Source of the DNA: Candidatus Nitrotoga sp. M5 | Lineage (GTDB): Bacteria > Pseudomonadota > Gammaproteobacteria > Burkholderiales > Gallionellaceae | Assembly (NCBI RefSeq): GCF_927904885.1 | Contig: NZ_CAKMNW010000012.1 | Location: 1 to 43,165, forward strand | Length of the DNA stretch: 43,165 nucleotides | Direction: 5' to 3' | In this document: piece by piece, positions 34,549-43,165 of the stretch | Position numbering within the stretch: position 1 is the first letter of the stretch | How the letters are laid out: every line of letters starts with the position of its first letter | The notes under the pieces: generated by a model | The model's input: only the letters and a program-made list of their open reading frames with translations | Database searches by the model: none | Told to the model about the DNA's origin: nothing | Translations under genes and position numbers: made by a program

Positions 34549-36354
34549 ATGCCGGGTAGTCAAGAGCACATTATTACGCCGCAACAGGCAATAACTTTGC
34601 ATGGGTTGTTTGTTGAGCGTGTGAAACGTACGCCTGAGGCCATTGCCTATCGATACTTTGATTCGACCAATAATTCCTGGCTATCAATGACATGGGTGCA
34701 GGCACGCGATCAAGCGGCGCGATGGCAAGCAGCACTGATGCGTGAAGGGTTGGTAGCGGGTGACCGCGTCGGCATCATGTTGCCAAACTGCCCACAATGG
34801 GTATTGTTCGATCAGGCAGCCTTGTCGCTCGGGCTTGTTGTAGTGCCGCTATACTCTGAGGATAGGCAGGATAGCGTGGCCTATATCATCAACGATGCAG
34901 GTGTAAAGGTGCTGCTGTTTAATAATTCAATACAATGGCAAGAGTTGCGCAGCGTGTGTGCGCAACTGCCATGTATGCAGCGCATGATCAGCCTGGACAA
35001 AATAGTCGGACATGATGAAGCACGCTTGCTATGTGCTGAAGAGTGGCTGCCCGCGCATGCGACTTTGGTCGATGAACGAGGGCACGAGCGAGATGCTCTG
35101 GCCACGATTATGTACACCTCGGGTACGACGGGCCGTCCTAAGGGAGTGATGCTGTCGCACTACAATATTTTGTTTGACGCCCATGCAGCCTTACTGGTCG
35201 GCCCTGTTGCCGGAACGGACACTATGCTGTCTTTTTTGCCGCTTTCTCATGCCTTTGAGCGGACGGTGGGTTATTACATCTGCGTGATGGCAGGTGCCAC
35301 GGTTGCCTATGCGCGTTCCGTTTCGTTGTTGTCGGAAGATTTGCAAATCATTCGTCCAACTATTTTGGTTTCTGTGCCTCGCATTTTCGAGCGTATCTAC
35401 GGAGCGATTCGCGCCAAGCTGGAAGAAGCGTCTCCATTGCGGCGCAAGTTATTCGCTTTGGCGATCAATGTAGGGTGGCGCCGTTTTGAGCACGACCAGG
35501 GACGTGCTGGTTGGCACCTAATATTACTGCTATGGCCACTGCTTTATCACTTGGTTGCAAACAAGGTTATGGCGCGTTTGGGCGGACGACTCCGTATGAC
35601 TTTGTGTGGTGGAGCGGCCTTGCAGCTGGAAGTCTCACGAGTATTTATTGCACTTGGCTTGCCTATTTTGCAAGGCTATGGCTTGACCGAGACCAGTCCG
35701 ATTGTTAGCGCTAATAGCTTGAACAACAATTTTCCATCCAGTATCGGTCTTCCTCTGCCGGGTGTGGAGGTGCGCATCAGCGAACAGGGTACATTGCTGA
35801 TTAAAGGGCCGAATGTAATGTTAGGTTACTGGAATAATACCGAGGCTACTCGTGCCATGATTGATGCGGATGGCTGGTTGGACAGTGGCGATATTGCCTC
35901 TATTAGTGAGTCAGGACAGATCACTATCACGGGGCGTTTGAAAGAAATTATCGTGATGTCTAACGGTGAAAAAATTTCTTCGGCGGACATGGAGCAGGCC
36001 ATTCTGCGTGATCGTTTGTTCGATTTGGTAATGGTGTATGGCGAAGGTCGTCCCTACCTTGTCGTGCTGGCAGTAGTTAATCCGTCAGGCTGGGCAATCT
36101 TCGCACAGGAAGCCGGGGTGAGTCCGAAACTGCCGGAATCGTTGTGCAATGCCCATCTCGAGGAACAGGTATTGCAGCGTATCGCAGATCAGACGAAAGA
36201 ATTTCCGGGGTATGCCAATGTTCACCGGGTATTACTGCTGGTCGATCCGTGGAGTGTAGATAACGGACTGTTGACACACACCCTGAAGGTCAAACGTAAA
36301 TTTGTAGTGGAGCGCTTTGCTAAAGAAATTGAACAGCTTTATCAAGGGCATTGA
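34549..36354 (+). CDS. fadD: long-chain acyl-CoA synthetase (AMP-forming)
   Basis: This enzyme activates free fatty acids to acyl-CoA via an acyl-AMP. The 601-residue protein is an adenylate-forming enzyme with the P-loop TIMYTSGTTGRPKGVMLSH (about 186-204), the A5 motif QGYGLTETSPIVS (about 378-390), the A7 motif GWLDSGDIA and the A8 hinge GRLKEIIVMSNGEKISS. It resembles the FACL/FadD15-like long-chain group, so the exact chain length is uncertain. ATG at 34549 is chosen because GGGGG lies just upstream; ATG 34531 is possible but lacks a ribosome site. It feeds the surrounding beta-oxidation genes. Confidence 0.92.
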   Translation: MPGSQEHIITPQQAITLHGLFVERVKRTPEAIAYRYFDSTNNSWLSMTWVQARDQAARWQAALMREGLVAGDRVGIMLPNCPQWVLFDQAALSLGLVVVPLYSEDRQDSVAYIINDAGVKVLLFNNSIQWQELRSVCAQLPCMQRMISLDKIVGHDEARLLCAEEWLPAHATLVDERGHERDALATIMYTSGTTGRPKGVMLSHYNILFDAHAALLVGPVAGTDTMLSFLPLSHAFERTVGYYICVMAGATVAYARSVSLLSEDLQIIRPTILVSVPRIFERIYGAIRAKLEEASPLRRKLFALAINVGWRRFEHDQGRAGWHLILLLWPLLYHLVANKVMARLGGRLRMTLCGGAALQLEVSRVFIALGLPILQGYGLTETSPIVSANSLNNNFPSSIGLPLPGVEVRISEQGTLLIKGPNVMLGYWNNTEATRAMIDADGWLDSGDIASISESGQITITGRLKEIIVMSNGEKISSADMEQAILRDRLFDLVMVYGEGRPYLVVLAVVNPSGWAIFAQEAGVSPKLPESLCNAHLEEQVLQRIADQTKEFPGYANVHRVLLLVDPWSVDNGLLTHTLKVKRKFVVERFAKEIEQLYQGH

Positions 36355-36478
36355 AGTGTGCCTCAAAAAATTCATTGTCTAAGCAAGACGCGGCAATATG
36401 TTTGCCATATTAGCGATAAATATTTTCGAGTGATGCAGTATTGTTACGCAAATTTGAAATGTATGAGGTGACCTGAAT

Positions 36479-36880
36479 ATGGATGAGCCCGCGTTGCTCC
36501 TCTTGCCACAACGTGAACCTACACTGCGTATGGTAGCCATGCCATCCGACTGTAATTACACCGGCGATGTGTTTGGCGGTTGGGTGATGGCGCAAGTAGA
36601 CATCGCTGGAAGCATTCCCGCCCTCATTCGTGCACGCGGACGCGTGGTGACAGTTGCGGTAAATTCATTTGTATTCAAACAGCCGTTGTTTATGGGCGAC
36701 GTGGTGAGCTTTTATGCTGAACTTGTCAAAGTAGGGCGCACCTCCCTCACCGTCAAGGTCGAGGTGTTTGTGCAGCGCGATCCGATTAAACCGACCTGTG
36801 TCAAGGTAACTGAGGCTCTGTTGACCTATGTCGCAGTGGGGGAGGACCGCAGGCCACGTGTTGTGCCACCAGACGAATGA
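36479..36880 (+). CDS. yciA: YciA-type acyl-CoA thioesterase
   Basis: This hotdog-fold thioesterase of 133 residues is almost the exact length of E. coli YciA (132). It hydrolyses acyl-CoA to free acid and CoA. The family motif NYTGDVFGGWVMAQVDIAGS (about 22-41) contains the catalytic Asp in GD and the helix that follows. NSFVFKQPLFMGDVVSFYAE is the second strand block. It follows fadD by 124 bases and precedes the fadB-like gene, so it may drain surplus acyl-CoA during beta-oxidation. The ribosome site GAGGTGA lies 8 bases before ATG. Confidence 0.92.
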   Translation: MDEPALLLLPQREPTLRMVAMPSDCNYTGDVFGGWVMAQVDIAGSIPALIRARGRVVTVAVNSFVFKQPLFMGDVVSFYAELVKVGRTSLTVKVEVFVQRDPIKPTCVKVTEALLTYVAVGEDRRPRVVPPDE

Positions 36881-36931
36881 GTGCATTATTTTGCTGCATC
36901 GATAGCAAAGTTGGTTAAGACGTATTCAAAT

Positions 36932-36944
36932 AGCTTTTAAAGCT
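36932..36944. promoter_or_regulatory. 13-bp palindrome before the fadB-like gene (candidate operator)
   Basis: AGCTTTTAAAGCT is a perfect inverted repeat, overlapping a second palindrome GCTCGAGC (36942-36949). It is 56-68 bases before the fadB-like start codon. A regulator site is possible; no transcription factor gene is in the window to pair with it. Confidence 0.3.
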
Positions 36945-36999
36945 CGAGCGGGAAATGTAAGACTCGTGCCTTCTTTGATTTGATTTTTGGAAATGGATT

Positions 37000-39486
37000 A
37001 TGCTTAAGAATTTTAATATACGTAGGGTCGCTGTATTGGGCGCAGGAGTAATGGGTGCACAGATTGCCGCACATCTGGTCAACGCCAATGTGGAAACGCT
37101 ACTATTCGAGTTGCCTGCCAAAGAGGGTGATCCAAATGGCAATGCAGCCAAAGCATTAGAAAGCTTGAAGAAGCTCGAACCTAGTCCATTGACATCACTC
37201 ACCAAGCTGACCTGTATTCAGCCTGCAAATTACGAGCAACACCTCGAATTGTTACGTGGTTGTGATCTGGTAATAGAAGCGATTGCGGAGCGAATTGACT
37301 GGAAGTCAGATCTGTACCGCAAGGTCGCACCCTATCTTGGCGCAGATTGCATTTTCGCCAGTAACACTTCTGGGTTGTCTATCAACGAGTTGGCTCAGGC
37401 GTTTCCAAAAGCACAGCGTGATCGGTTTTGTGGAATTCACTTCTTTAATCCGCCGCGCTACATGCATCTGGTTGAGTTGATTTCCTGTGTCGACACCGAT
37501 GCTACGATGCTGGACAGATTGGAAGCGTTCCTTGTCTCTACGCTGGGCAAAGGCGTGGTGCGCGCCAAGGATACGCCCAATTTTATTGCCAACCGCATAG
37601 GTGTGTTTTCTCTGTTGGCTACGATGCATCATGCGCAGGGCTTCGGGCTGAATTTCGATACTGTGGATGCCTTGACCGGCCGCTACCTGGGGCGCCCTAA
37701 AAGCGCTACTTTCCGCACACTGGATGTGGTTGGGCTGGACGTGTTCGCACATGTGGTCGACACCATGCACAATAATCTTGCAGACGATCCTTGGCACGCA
37801 TATTTCACGCTGCCGGACTGGCTCGGTAAGCTGATAGAGGAAGGCTCGCTGGGGCAGAAAGCCAAACGCGGTGTGTATCAGAAAGAGGATAAAAAAATTC
37901 ATGTTTTTGATCTGAATTTGCAGGTATATCGTCTGTCGGAAGATAAAATTGATGATGAAGTAAAAGACATACTACGCGAACATGATTGGGCGAAAAAACT
38001 TGCCGCCTTGCATGCTAGCGGTCGTCCGCAAGCGCAGTTTCTGTGGGCGATGTTTCGTGACTTGTTTCATTATTGCGCAGTACATTTGGAAGGCATCGCC
38101 AACAATGCGCGAGATCTGGATTTCGCCATGCGCTGGGGTTTTGGCTGGGATAATGGACCGTTCGAAATTTGGCAGACAGCAGGTTGGCAACAGGTAGTGG
38201 CTTGGCTTGACGAGGATATTACGGCGGGTTGGGCAATGTCGTCAGTACCTTTACCAGACTGGGTAACTGATGTAACGCGTAATGAGGTTCATGGCGCACA
38301 GGGCTCATACTCGCCGGGCAGTAATCAGTATCAAACCCGCTCTACGTTGCCGGTATACCGCCGTCAGGCGTTTCCAGACCGATTGCTCGGTGATACAACC
38401 CACTATGGCGAAACAATTTTCGAGACCGAAACGGTACGAATGTGGCACACCGGTAACGATATTGCCATCCTGAGCTTTAAATCCAAGATGCATATTATCA
38501 GTAGCGATTTGCTGGATGGCATTTTGCGCGCGTTGGACGAAGCCGAAGAAAATTGGCTTGCACTGATTATTTGGCAGACCGAACCAACATTTTCTGCCGG
38601 TGCCGATTTACTGCAGCTGATGCAGGGGGTGCAAACAGTTGACGAAGAACAACCCGGTAGCTTATTCGGCAAGTTTAAAGGCGCGATGCAGCGCGTCAAA
38701 TACACCGTGGCGGGCGGCGGTGGATTAAGCAAGATCGTCAATGCGGCAACCGGCAATGTGCCGCGTGTAGAAGACGTTATCATCAAATTTCAACGGGTTT
38801 CACAGCGCTTGAAATATGCGCAGGTGCCAACTATTGCAGCGGTAGATGGTCTCGCACTGGGCGGAGGCTGTGAAATTTCGATACATTGCACACGCATTGT
38901 TGCTGTGATGGAAAGTTATATTGGGCTGGTAGAAGTCGGCGTTGGACTGCTACCTTCTGGAGGCGGCTGCAAAGAAATGGCGCAACGCGCGGCGGCGGAA
39001 GCAAAAGGCGCTGATATTTTTCCGTTCCTGCGCCGCTATTTTCAGAATATCGCCATGGGCGAAGTATCCAAGAGCGCAGAGCTGGCGCGAGAGATGGGCT
39101 ATTTGCGAGCCTCGGATCGCATCGTGATGAATCACTTTGAATTGCTGCATGTAGCCAAACAAGAAGCGTTGGCACTGATAGCCACGGACTATCGCCCACC
39201 CATGACACAACGTCAGATTCCGGTGGCGGGCAGGGCGGGCATTGCCTCCTTAAAGGCGTCTATGGTGAACATGCTGGAAGGGGAATTAATCTCGGAGCAT
39301 GATTACAATATTGGTTGCCGAGTGGCCGAGGTAATGTGTGGTGGAGACTTGGAAGTTGGCAGCTTGGTTGATGAGCAATGGTTTCTTGATCTGGAGCGGC
39401 GCAATTTTCTTGAGTTGCTGGCAATGGACAAGACGCAGAAACGCATTGAGTACATGCTGAGAAATGGCAAGCCATTGCGGAATTAA
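37000..39486 (+). CDS. 3-hydroxyacyl-CoA dehydrogenase / enoyl-CoA hydratase fusion
   Basis: This bifunctional enzyme covers the two middle steps of beta-oxidation: hydration of enoyl-CoA and NAD+-dependent oxidation of 3-hydroxyacyl-CoA. The domain order is the reverse of FadB: the dehydrogenase comes first (NAD-binding VAVLGAGVMGAQIAAHLVNA at about 10-29; NTSGLSINELAQ; GIHFFNPPRYMHLVE), and the crotonase domain lies at about 480-720. Both catalytic Glu are kept, in LALGGGCEIS and IGLVEVGVGLLPSGGG, and the oxyanion region is FSAGADL. The 828 residues are usual for this group. GGAAATGGATT precedes the ATG. It sits 65 bases before the thiolase gene and surely shares its transcript. Confidence 0.93.
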   Translation: MLKNFNIRRVAVLGAGVMGAQIAAHLVNANVETLLFELPAKEGDPNGNAAKALESLKKLEPSPLTSLTKLTCIQPANYEQHLELLRGCDLVIEAIAERIDWKSDLYRKVAPYLGADCIFASNTSGLSINELAQAFPKAQRDRFCGIHFFNPPRYMHLVELISCVDTDATMLDRLEAFLVSTLGKGVVRAKDTPNFIANRIGVFSLLATMHHAQGFGLNFDTVDALTGRYLGRPKSATFRTLDVVGLDVFAHVVDTMHNNLADDPWHAYFTLPDWLGKLIEEGSLGQKAKRGVYQKEDKKIHVFDLNLQVYRLSEDKIDDEVKDILREHDWAKKLAALHASGRPQAQFLWAMFRDLFHYCAVHLEGIANNARDLDFAMRWGFGWDNGPFEIWQTAGWQQVVAWLDEDITAGWAMSSVPLPDWVTDVTRNEVHGAQGSYSPGSNQYQTRSTLPVYRRQAFPDRLLGDTTHYGETIFETETVRMWHTGNDIAILSFKSKMHIISSDLLDGILRALDEAEENWLALIIWQTEPTFSAGADLLQLMQGVQTVDEEQPGSLFGKFKGAMQRVKYTVAGGGGLSKIVNAATGNVPRVEDVIIKFQRVSQRLKYAQVPTIAAVDGLALGGGCEISIHCTRIVAVMESYIGLVEVGVGLLPSGGGCKEMAQRAAAEAKGADIFPFLRRYFQNIAMGEVSKSAELAREMGYLRASDRIVMNHFELLHVAKQEALALIATDYRPPMTQRQIPVAGRAGIASLKASMVNMLEGELISEHDYNIGCRVAEVMCGGDLEVGSLVDEQWFLDLERRNFLELLAMDKTQKRIEYMLRNGKPLRN

Positions 39487-39551
39487 TCTTTCTGCCCTAA
39501 TCCAACCTTCCTTAAATCTAGGGTAAAGGTGGTCGTCAAAAGGAGTAACTT

Positions 39552-40751
39552 ATGTCTAAACAAATTCAGGAAGCTTATATCGTAGCCGCCACTCGCACCC
39601 CAGTGGGTAAGGCGCCGCGAGGTATGTTTCGCAATACTCGACCAGACGATCTGCTGGTGCACGTTCTTAAAAGTGTGATGGGACAATGTCCCTCACTTGA
39701 CCCTGCCGCAGTAGACGATGTCATCGCTGGCTGTGCCATGCCGGAAGCTGAACAGGGTATGAACGTATCGCGAATTGCATTGCTGCTGGCGGGCTTGCCA
39801 AATTCTGTGCCTGGCCTGACCGTTAACCGCTTCTGTGCTTCAGGATTGCAGGCTGTAGCGCTTGCGGCAGACCGAATTCGTCTCGGTGAAGCTGACGTGA
39901 TGATAGCGGCAGGTACCGAGAGCATGAGTATGGTGCCGATGACGGGGAATAAAATTGCGATGAACCCTGCCATTTTTGCGCACGATGAGAGTGTCGCCAT
40001 CGCTTTTGGTATGGGGGTGACTGCGGAAAAGGTGGCAGAGCGCTGGGAGATAAGCCGGGAAGCACAGGATGCCTTCGCTTACGAAAGCCATCGTCGCGCC
40101 TTGCAAGCTATTACGAATAATGAATTTCAGGAAGAAATATCGCCGTATCAAATTCAAAACCATGTTCCGGATTTATTACGTCGTGAATCGAGCGTGCTTA
40201 CAAGCTTGGTGGAGCAAGATGAAGGCCCTCGTGCCGACACTTCGCTGGAAGCACTGGCTAAACTCAAAACTGTGTTTGCGAAGTATGGCTCGGTTACCGC
40301 TGGCAATAGTTCGCAGATGTCGGATGGCGCGGGTGCAGTGTTGCTGGTCAGCGAGACTGCACTAAAGCGTTACAATTTAACGCCTATAGGAAAATTTCTC
40401 GGTTTTGCGGTGGCGGGTGTGCCACCAGAAATTATGGGTATTGGTCCGAAAGAAGCCATTCCGCGTGTGCTGCGTCAAGTCGGTTTGCAATTGGACGACA
40501 TCGGCTGGATCGAACTCAACGAAGCTTTTGCCGCGCAATCACTGGCAGTAATACAAGAGCTCGCACTAGATCCTGCTAAAGTAAATCCACTGGGTGGGGC
40601 GATAGCCTTGGGCCACCCACTGGGTGCCACTGGCGCAATCCGCACTGCTACCTTGCTGCATGGGTTGCGCAGGCGCAATCAGAAATACGGCATGGTTACC
40701 ATGTGTATTGGTACCGGCATGGGGGCTGCGGGAATTTTCGAGGCACTTTAG
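39552..40751 (+). CDS. fadA: acetyl-CoA acyltransferase (thiolase, FadA type)
   Basis: Thiolase ends each beta-oxidation round by splitting 3-ketoacyl-CoA with CoA. The 399-residue protein has the nucleophile Cys in [15 protein letters not shown] (about residue 96), the His in [15 protein letters not shown] (about 355) and the second Cys in [11 protein letters not shown] near the C-terminus. AAGGAG precedes ATG 39552. The partner is the preceding dehydrogenase/hydratase; together they should form the trifunctional complex. The length and start ([15 protein letters not shown]) fit FadA/FadI. Confidence 0.94.
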   Translation: MSKQIQEAYIVAATRTPVGKAPRGMFRNTRPDDLLVHVLKSVMGQCPSLDPAAVDDVIAGCAMPEAEQGMNVSRIALLLAGLPNSVPGLTVNRFCASGLQAVALAADRIRLGEADVMIAAGTESMSMVPMTGNKIAMNPAIFAHDESVAIAFGMGVTAEKVAERWEISREAQDAFAYESHRRALQAITNNEFQEEISPYQIQNHVPDLLRRESSVLTSLVEQDEGPRADTSLEALAKLKTVFAKYGSVTAGNSSQMSDGAGAVLLVSETALKRYNLTPIGKFLGFAVAGVPPEIMGIGPKEAIPRVLRQVGLQLDDIGWIELNEAFAAQSLAVIQELALDPAKVNPLGGAIALGHPLGATGAIRTATLLHGLRRRNQKYGMVTMCIGTGMGAAGIFEAL

Positions 40752-40906
40752 CCCGGACGATTCGAAAATTAGCATGCTCTTGTTGCTTAACCGGAGTATC
40801 AATAACAACATAGCGCCTTCGAAAATCCCCTGTAAGCTAGATTCCTGCGCAATTGAAATTGTGGGCCCCATATGTAACATACTGGCTAGGAAAGTGAAAT
40901 TATTCT

Positions 40907-42148
40907 GTGAGTATTGAAACTGCCAAAGAAAAAAACAACGATTGTCATTCGGCCATTGTGGATCGTAGTGCGCTGGAACACACCTTGCATGAGCAGGGCG
41001 AGGATTGGCACCAGGATATCAATGCGCGTTGTCCCCACCTGTTCGCTGCCGTCTCTTTGTTTATTTCCAGTAAAGAGATGGAACAAATGCACGCAGTCAT
41101 TGAGGCTATCAACCAGGTTGTAAAGCTATCTGTATGGCGCGATGCTGTATTGCAGTACACACCAGCCATCGCTCAATATATCCCTCGTGCCAAAGGTGTT
41201 TTTTTCGGCTACGACTTTCATCTAAATGCCGAAGGTGCGCATCTCATTGAGATCAACACTAACGCAGGTGGTGCCCTATTCAATGCGTTAGAGTTGTACA
41301 GTCAGCGTAACGTAGCTGCGCTGGGCAAGCCTGCGGCGATTGACAATTTGGAGCAGGTCTTTCTCGATATGTTTCGTAATGAATGGCGTTTAGAGCGAGG
41401 CGATGCGCCGTTGCAAACCATCGTCATCGTGGATGAGCAGCCATTCGAACAATATTATTTTCCTGAATTTGTACTGATGCAGAAAATATTTGAACGTGCG
41501 GGCATTGCAGCGTTCATTGCAGACCCGTCTGAGCTGGAGGCGCGTACGGATGGCCTCTATCTCCATGAACGCAAAGTCGATCTGATTTACAACCGTCTGA
41601 CCGATTTTTTCTTACAACAACACAGTGTTATAAGTACTGCTTATCAGCGTAATCAGGTAGTACTCACGCCGCACCCTCATGGTTATGCGTTATATGCAGA
41701 CAAGCGCAATCTTGCCCTCTTCACTGCACCAGACAGCTTACTCGGGATGGGTGTGGCAGAGACGACTATTGCCACTTTAAGCAAGGGCATACCGCAGACT
41801 ATGCTAGCGGACGCACAATCGCATGATGAATGGAGACAGCAGCGCAAGCAGTGGTTCTTCAAACCCGCCACCGGTTATGGTGGCAAGGGCACCTATCGTG
41901 GTGCCAATATTACGAAGCGAGTACTCGCTGAAATCTTAGAGGGTGGCTATATTGCCCAGCGCATGGCACCTCCCGGTGAACGCATGGTATGCCCTGAAGG
42001 TGAGGAGTCGGTTGCGCTTAAATCTGACGTGCGTTGCTATGTTTATGATGGCCAGGTGCAGCTTATTGCCACGCGCTTGTATCAAGGGCAAACCACCAAC
42101 TTCCGCACAGTGGGCGGTGGTTTCGCGCCAGTCCGTGTTATCGATTAG
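40907..42148 (+). CDS. circularly permuted ATP-grasp protein of unknown function
   Basis: This 413-residue protein shows ATP-grasp elements in permuted order. The metal-binding motif HLIEINTNAGGALFN (Glu115, Asn117, Asn119) comes first. The nucleotide loop FFKPATGYGGKGTYRG (from about residue 316) comes about 200 residues later; in ordinary ATP-grasp enzymes the order is the other way round. Such permuted enzymes include glutathionylspermidine-synthase-like ligases. The substrate is unknown. GTG at 40907 is the start. It lies 15 bases before crcB and is probably co-transcribed with it, while a 155-base gap parts it from fadA. Confidence 0.7.
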   Translation: MSIETAKEKNNDCHSAIVDRSALEHTLHEQGEDWHQDINARCPHLFAAVSLFISSKEMEQMHAVIEAINQVVKLSVWRDAVLQYTPAIAQYIPRAKGVFFGYDFHLNAEGAHLIEINTNAGGALFNALELYSQRNVAALGKPAAIDNLEQVFLDMFRNEWRLERGDAPLQTIVIVDEQPFEQYYFPEFVLMQKIFERAGIAAFIADPSELEARTDGLYLHERKVDLIYNRLTDFFLQQHSVISTAYQRNQVVLTPHPHGYALYADKRNLALFTAPDSLLGMGVAETTIATLSKGIPQTMLADAQSHDEWRQQRKQWFFKPATGYGGKGTYRGANITKRVLAEILEGGYIAQRMAPPGERMVCPEGEESVALKSDVRCYVYDGQVQLIATRLYQGQTTNFRTVGGGFAPVRVID

Positions 42149-42163
42149 AATGAGATTGCGAGC

Positions 42164-42547
42164 ATGACACTCTATGCCTTCATAGCAGTTGGCCTGGGTG
42201 CAGCCATCGGTGCATGGCTGCGCTGGGGGCTGGGACTATGGCTTAATCCCGCTCTCCCAGAACTGGTGTTAGGTACACTTTGCGCAAACCTGATCGGAGG
42301 CTATCTCATTGGCATTGCTGTGGCGTTTCTTTTACAGCAACCAGCGCTGCCGCCCGAATGGCGTTTATTCGTTATAACTGGTTTTCTTGGCGGATTAACT
42401 ACCTTTTCTACCTTCTCTGCTGAAACCGTCACTTTGCTAGCTCGCGGGCAATACGCCTGGAGTGTTGCAATTATTGCCGCTCATCTAGGTGGCTCATTGC
42501 TGATGACTGTGCTAGGTATGCAGACCTTTAAGTGGTTGCATCAATAA
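42164..42547 (+). CDS. crcB: fluoride channel CrcB/Fluc
   Basis: CrcB exports fluoride as a dual-topology dimer in the inner membrane. The 127-residue protein has four helices and the family signatures GAAIGAWLRWGLGLWLN (N-terminal), GTLCANLIGGYLIG and TGFLGGLTTFSTFSAE. No fluoride riboswitch is recognised in front of this gene or of the ATP-grasp gene. It is expressed with the preceding ATP-grasp gene by spacing (15 bases). Confidence 0.95.
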   Translation: MTLYAFIAVGLGAAIGAWLRWGLGLWLNPALPELVLGTLCANLIGGYLIGIAVAFLLQQPALPPEWRLFVITGFLGGLTTFSTFSAETVTLLARGQYAWSVAIIAAHLGGSLLMTVLGMQTFKWLHQ

Positions 42548-43098
42548 GTGGCCAGGTGCATGATATTTGCATTCAATGAGCGTGCCCATTCCATTCATGA
42601 AATCGTAAAGACAGCTATGGGAAATAGTTACCAGACATTTGATGATCTTAAATACGTTTGCTTGCTGCCACGCATCCGTTGATAGACAGCCTGAGGCAGT
42701 GAAAGACAAAACTACCAAGCTAATCTGACGTATTGAATTTTCACGAGTAACTAAACTGACGGCACATGGAGGTGATGGGAAAACGTGGTATACAAATATA
42801 AATAGAACTAACTATCTGATATTAAATGTGTATGCGTGCTCTGTAAAATAGCCAGGCAATATGTTGAAATATTTTACAGTTTTATAGATGAATCTTAATA
42901 ATAGCCAAGTTATATGTCGAAATTCTTTACAATTCTATAGATGATTCTTAGATTTGTCGGAGTCTATATATCAATTAAATATTGATTAATATAATAAAAT
43001 TTATAATAGGCATGAATTTTGCTGCGTTTGCTGTGCTTCAAGCTAATATTGAGGAGTATGAGGCTTTGCAAATATTAAATTTATAAGGAGTGAATATA
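42548..43098. other. AT-rich right flank with tandem repeat
   Basis: This 551-base stretch has no recognised gene. It holds a two-copy 53-bp tandem repeat (42848-42953) and an AT-rich block with TATAAT at 43002-43007 that could be a -10 box. The nearest -35-like TTGATT is only 14 bases upstream of it. Confidence 0.5.
42848..42953. repeat. 53-bp imperfect tandem repeat, two copies
   Basis: Copies are 42848-42900 and 42901-42953, aligned without gaps. Both begin ATAGCCA and contain ATATGT.GAAAT and TTTACA, and TATAGATGA.TCTTA near their ends. Roughly 80% of positions match. Each has a TTTACA that could be a -35-like box. Confidence 0.75.
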
Positions 43099-43155
43099 AT
43101 GAAAATTACTAATAAGGGGCACCTCGAAAAACCCATTCTCATGAAGCACTTTTGA
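43099..43155 (+). other. truncated gene start at window edge
   Basis: An AAGGAG site is followed by ATG and 18 codons (MKITNKGHLEKPILMKHF) to a TGA. The abrupt stop, and the sequence GGGGCACCTCGAAAAACCC from about 43117, look like a gene interrupted by the end of an insertion sequence just at the window edge. This is inference: the element itself is not in the window. Confidence 0.35.
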
Positions 43156-43165
43156 TAAAATTCAC

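Noticed and set aside
40752..42163. Fluoride riboswitch before crcB or the ATP-grasp gene
   Set aside because: The conserved GGNGAUGG and pseudoknot pattern was not found in the upstream sequences.

Overview
The window is bacterial chromosomal DNA, most likely from a betaproteobacterium of the Nitrosomonadales. A Gallionellaceae-like organism such as Candidatus Nitrotoga would fit, but that is a guess. The basis is the dnaX-ybaB-recR-rluB order, a beta/gamma-type YgfX, the SulP plus universal-stress-protein pair, small redox proteins and moderate GC. No rRNA, tRNA, phage or CRISPR locus was seen. The only RNA gene recognised is 4.5S (SRP) RNA.

Layout. 1-3.9 kb: a gene-poor flank, NhaA Na+/H+ antiporter, a Sel1-repeat protein and repeat-rich spacers. 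3.9-8.6 kb (minus strand): ygfX, then the housekeeping run pagL-dnaX-ybaB-recR-rluB, with ffs just upstream. 9.3-11.2 kb: a NERD-domain/UvrD-like helicase. 11.2-12.0 kb: a decayed spacer holding a broken copy of the end of the universal stress gene found intact 3 kb away. 12.0-14.3 kb: cytochrome b5-like protein, ferric-reductase-like flavocytochrome and a small cytochrome c. 14.8-17.2 kb: a sulP-usp operon. 17.5-20.4 kb: a two-gene c-di-GMP unit with an EAL phosphodiesterase that looks intact and an HD-GYP protein that has lost its HD residues.

21.4-31.3 kb (plus strand) is the most distinctive part. It is a Ter (tellurium/stress) locus: DUF475/TerC membrane protein, TerD, AIM24-like protein, a second TerD, then a tightly overlapping set: ATP-grasp enzyme, PRTase-TRSP, HAD phosphatase, StiP/PELOTA-type PRTase, HpcH/HpaI (citrate-lyase-like) enzyme and TerA. 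This matches the Ter-linked biosynthetic module predicted by comparative genomics to make a nucleoside-like metabolite. A clear terminator follows the first terD. A shared 12-mer, near-palindromic motif lies upstream of both terC and the first terD.

31.7-40.8 kb carries a complete fatty-acid beta-oxidation set, all plus strand: FadE-type acyl-CoA dehydrogenase, acyl-CoA ligase, YciA-type thioesterase, a fused 3-hydroxyacyl-CoA dehydrogenase/enoyl-CoA hydratase and a thiolase. A circularly permuted ATP-grasp protein of unknown function and the fluoride channel CrcB follow. The last 600 bases hold a 53-bp tandem repeat and a truncated-looking start of a gene.

A recurring theme is a family of about 210-bp MITE-like elements with terminal inverted repeats. 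Four copies are near full length and one is decayed. They sit in spacers around 0.2, 3.7, 20.7, 31.6 and 34.3 kb, and two of them bracket fadE.
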